Shown: one piece after another, positions 6,164 to 6,438 of the stretch
How the letters are laid out: each line of letters starts with the position of its first letter
Numbering within the stretch: the stretch's first letter is position 1
Assembly (NCBI GenBank): GCA_023433185.1
Contig: JAEZEN010000369.1
Span: forward strand, 1-6,438
Origin: Pseudomonadota bacterium
GTDB lineage: Bacteria; Pseudomonadota; Alphaproteobacteria; Rhizobiales; Kaistiaceae
Direction of reading: 5' to 3'
Length of the DNA stretch: 6,438 nucleotides
Position numbers and translations under genes: made by a program
Notes under the pieces: generated by a model
Database searches by the model: none
Told to the model about the DNA's origin: nothing
The model's input: the letters and a program-made list of their open reading frames with translations, nothing else

Positions 6164-6438
6164 ATGAAGAATCACGTTTTCGGCGTCCTCGCGGCGGCCG
6201 CAGTCGTCCTCGGTGGCGGCAGCGCCATCGCGCAGGATACGATCAAGATCGGCTTCCTGCCGGGCGTGGTCGATCCGTTCTATCAGGTGATGCAGCTCGG
6301 CGTCGAAAAGGCCGCCGCCGACCTGGGCATCGAAGTCGTCACGCAGATCCCGCCGACCTGGGGCGTCGAAGTCCAGACCCCCATCCTCGACGCGCTCGTC
6401 GCCCGCGGCGACCTCGACTACATCATCACTGCACCCAC
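6164..6438 (+). CDS. Sugar-type ABC transporter periplasmic substrate-binding protein, N-terminal part (3' end outside window)
   Basis: The frame opens at ATG 6164 and stays open to the right edge (91 full codons plus two bases). A strong Shine-Dalgarno, AGGGAGG (6147-6153), sits 10 nt upstream. Residues 1-23 form a classic Sec signal peptide: a short basic start (MKNH), a hydrophobic Ala/Val/Leu core and an AIA-Q cleavage site after residue 23. The mature part begins QDTIKIGFLPGVVDPFYQVM and continues LGVEKAAADLGIEV (45-58) and QTPILDALVARGDLDYIITA (71-90). This is the first alpha/beta repeat of the periplasmic-binding-protein type 1 fold (RbsB-like, Peripla_BP_4). It should bind a sugar or sugar-like solute in the periplasm and pass it to an ABC permease, whose genes would be expected to the right. 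The ligand cannot be assigned. Its own promoter-like region separates it from the glycan operon, so it is probably independently regulated. Confidence 0.85.
   Translation, partial: MKNHVFGVLAAAAVVLGGGSAIAQDTIKIGFLPGVVDPFYQVMQLGVEKAAADLGIEVVTQIPPTWGVEVQTPILDALVARGDLDYIITAP

Noticed and set aside
1..6438. Signs of a mobile element or genomic island (integrase, terminal repeats, tRNA target, composition shift).
   Set aside because: No transposase, integrase, tRNA or long repeat is visible, and the base composition looks even across all genes.

Overview
The window is GC-rich throughout, with strong GC bias at third codon positions. Its genes and ribosome-binding sites are typical of an alphaproteobacterium, most likely Hyphomicrobiales (rhizobia-like). 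That placement is inferred from composition and gene style, not from a marker gene. I see no RNA gene, insertion sequence, CRISPR array, integrase or attachment site.

Layout, left to right: (1) the 3' half of a ring-cleaving-dioxygenase-type (vicinal-oxygen-chelate/glyoxalase fold) gene enters from the left edge; (2) after 41 bp comes a GTG-initiated sulfotransferase-family gene (ST1, + strand); (3) a second sulfotransferase-family gene (ST2, - strand) converges on ST1 and overlaps it by 44 bp; (4) a 185-bp divergent intergenic region follows; (5) a third sulfotransferase-family gene (ST3, + strand) then runs directly into (6) a GT4-type glycosyltransferase and (7) a GT2-type glycosyltransferase, with gene overlaps of 4 and 14 bp; (8) a 147-bp intergenic region carries a plausible promoter, a leader hairpin and a strong Shine-Dalgarno; (9) the 5' end of a secreted sugar-type ABC-transporter substrate-binding protein gene runs off the right edge.

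The central 5.5 kb reads as a compact carbohydrate-modification locus. Three clearly different PAPS-type sulfotransferase-fold proteins sit beside two cytoplasmic glycosyltransferases, one of the three being translationally coupled to them. The simplest inference is the synthesis and sulfation of a cell-surface or secreted glycan. No polymerase, flippase or export gene is visible, so the product and its location are unknown. The flanking dioxygenase and substrate-binding-protein genes look like separate catabolic and uptake functions. No stretch over 300 bp lacks a gene.
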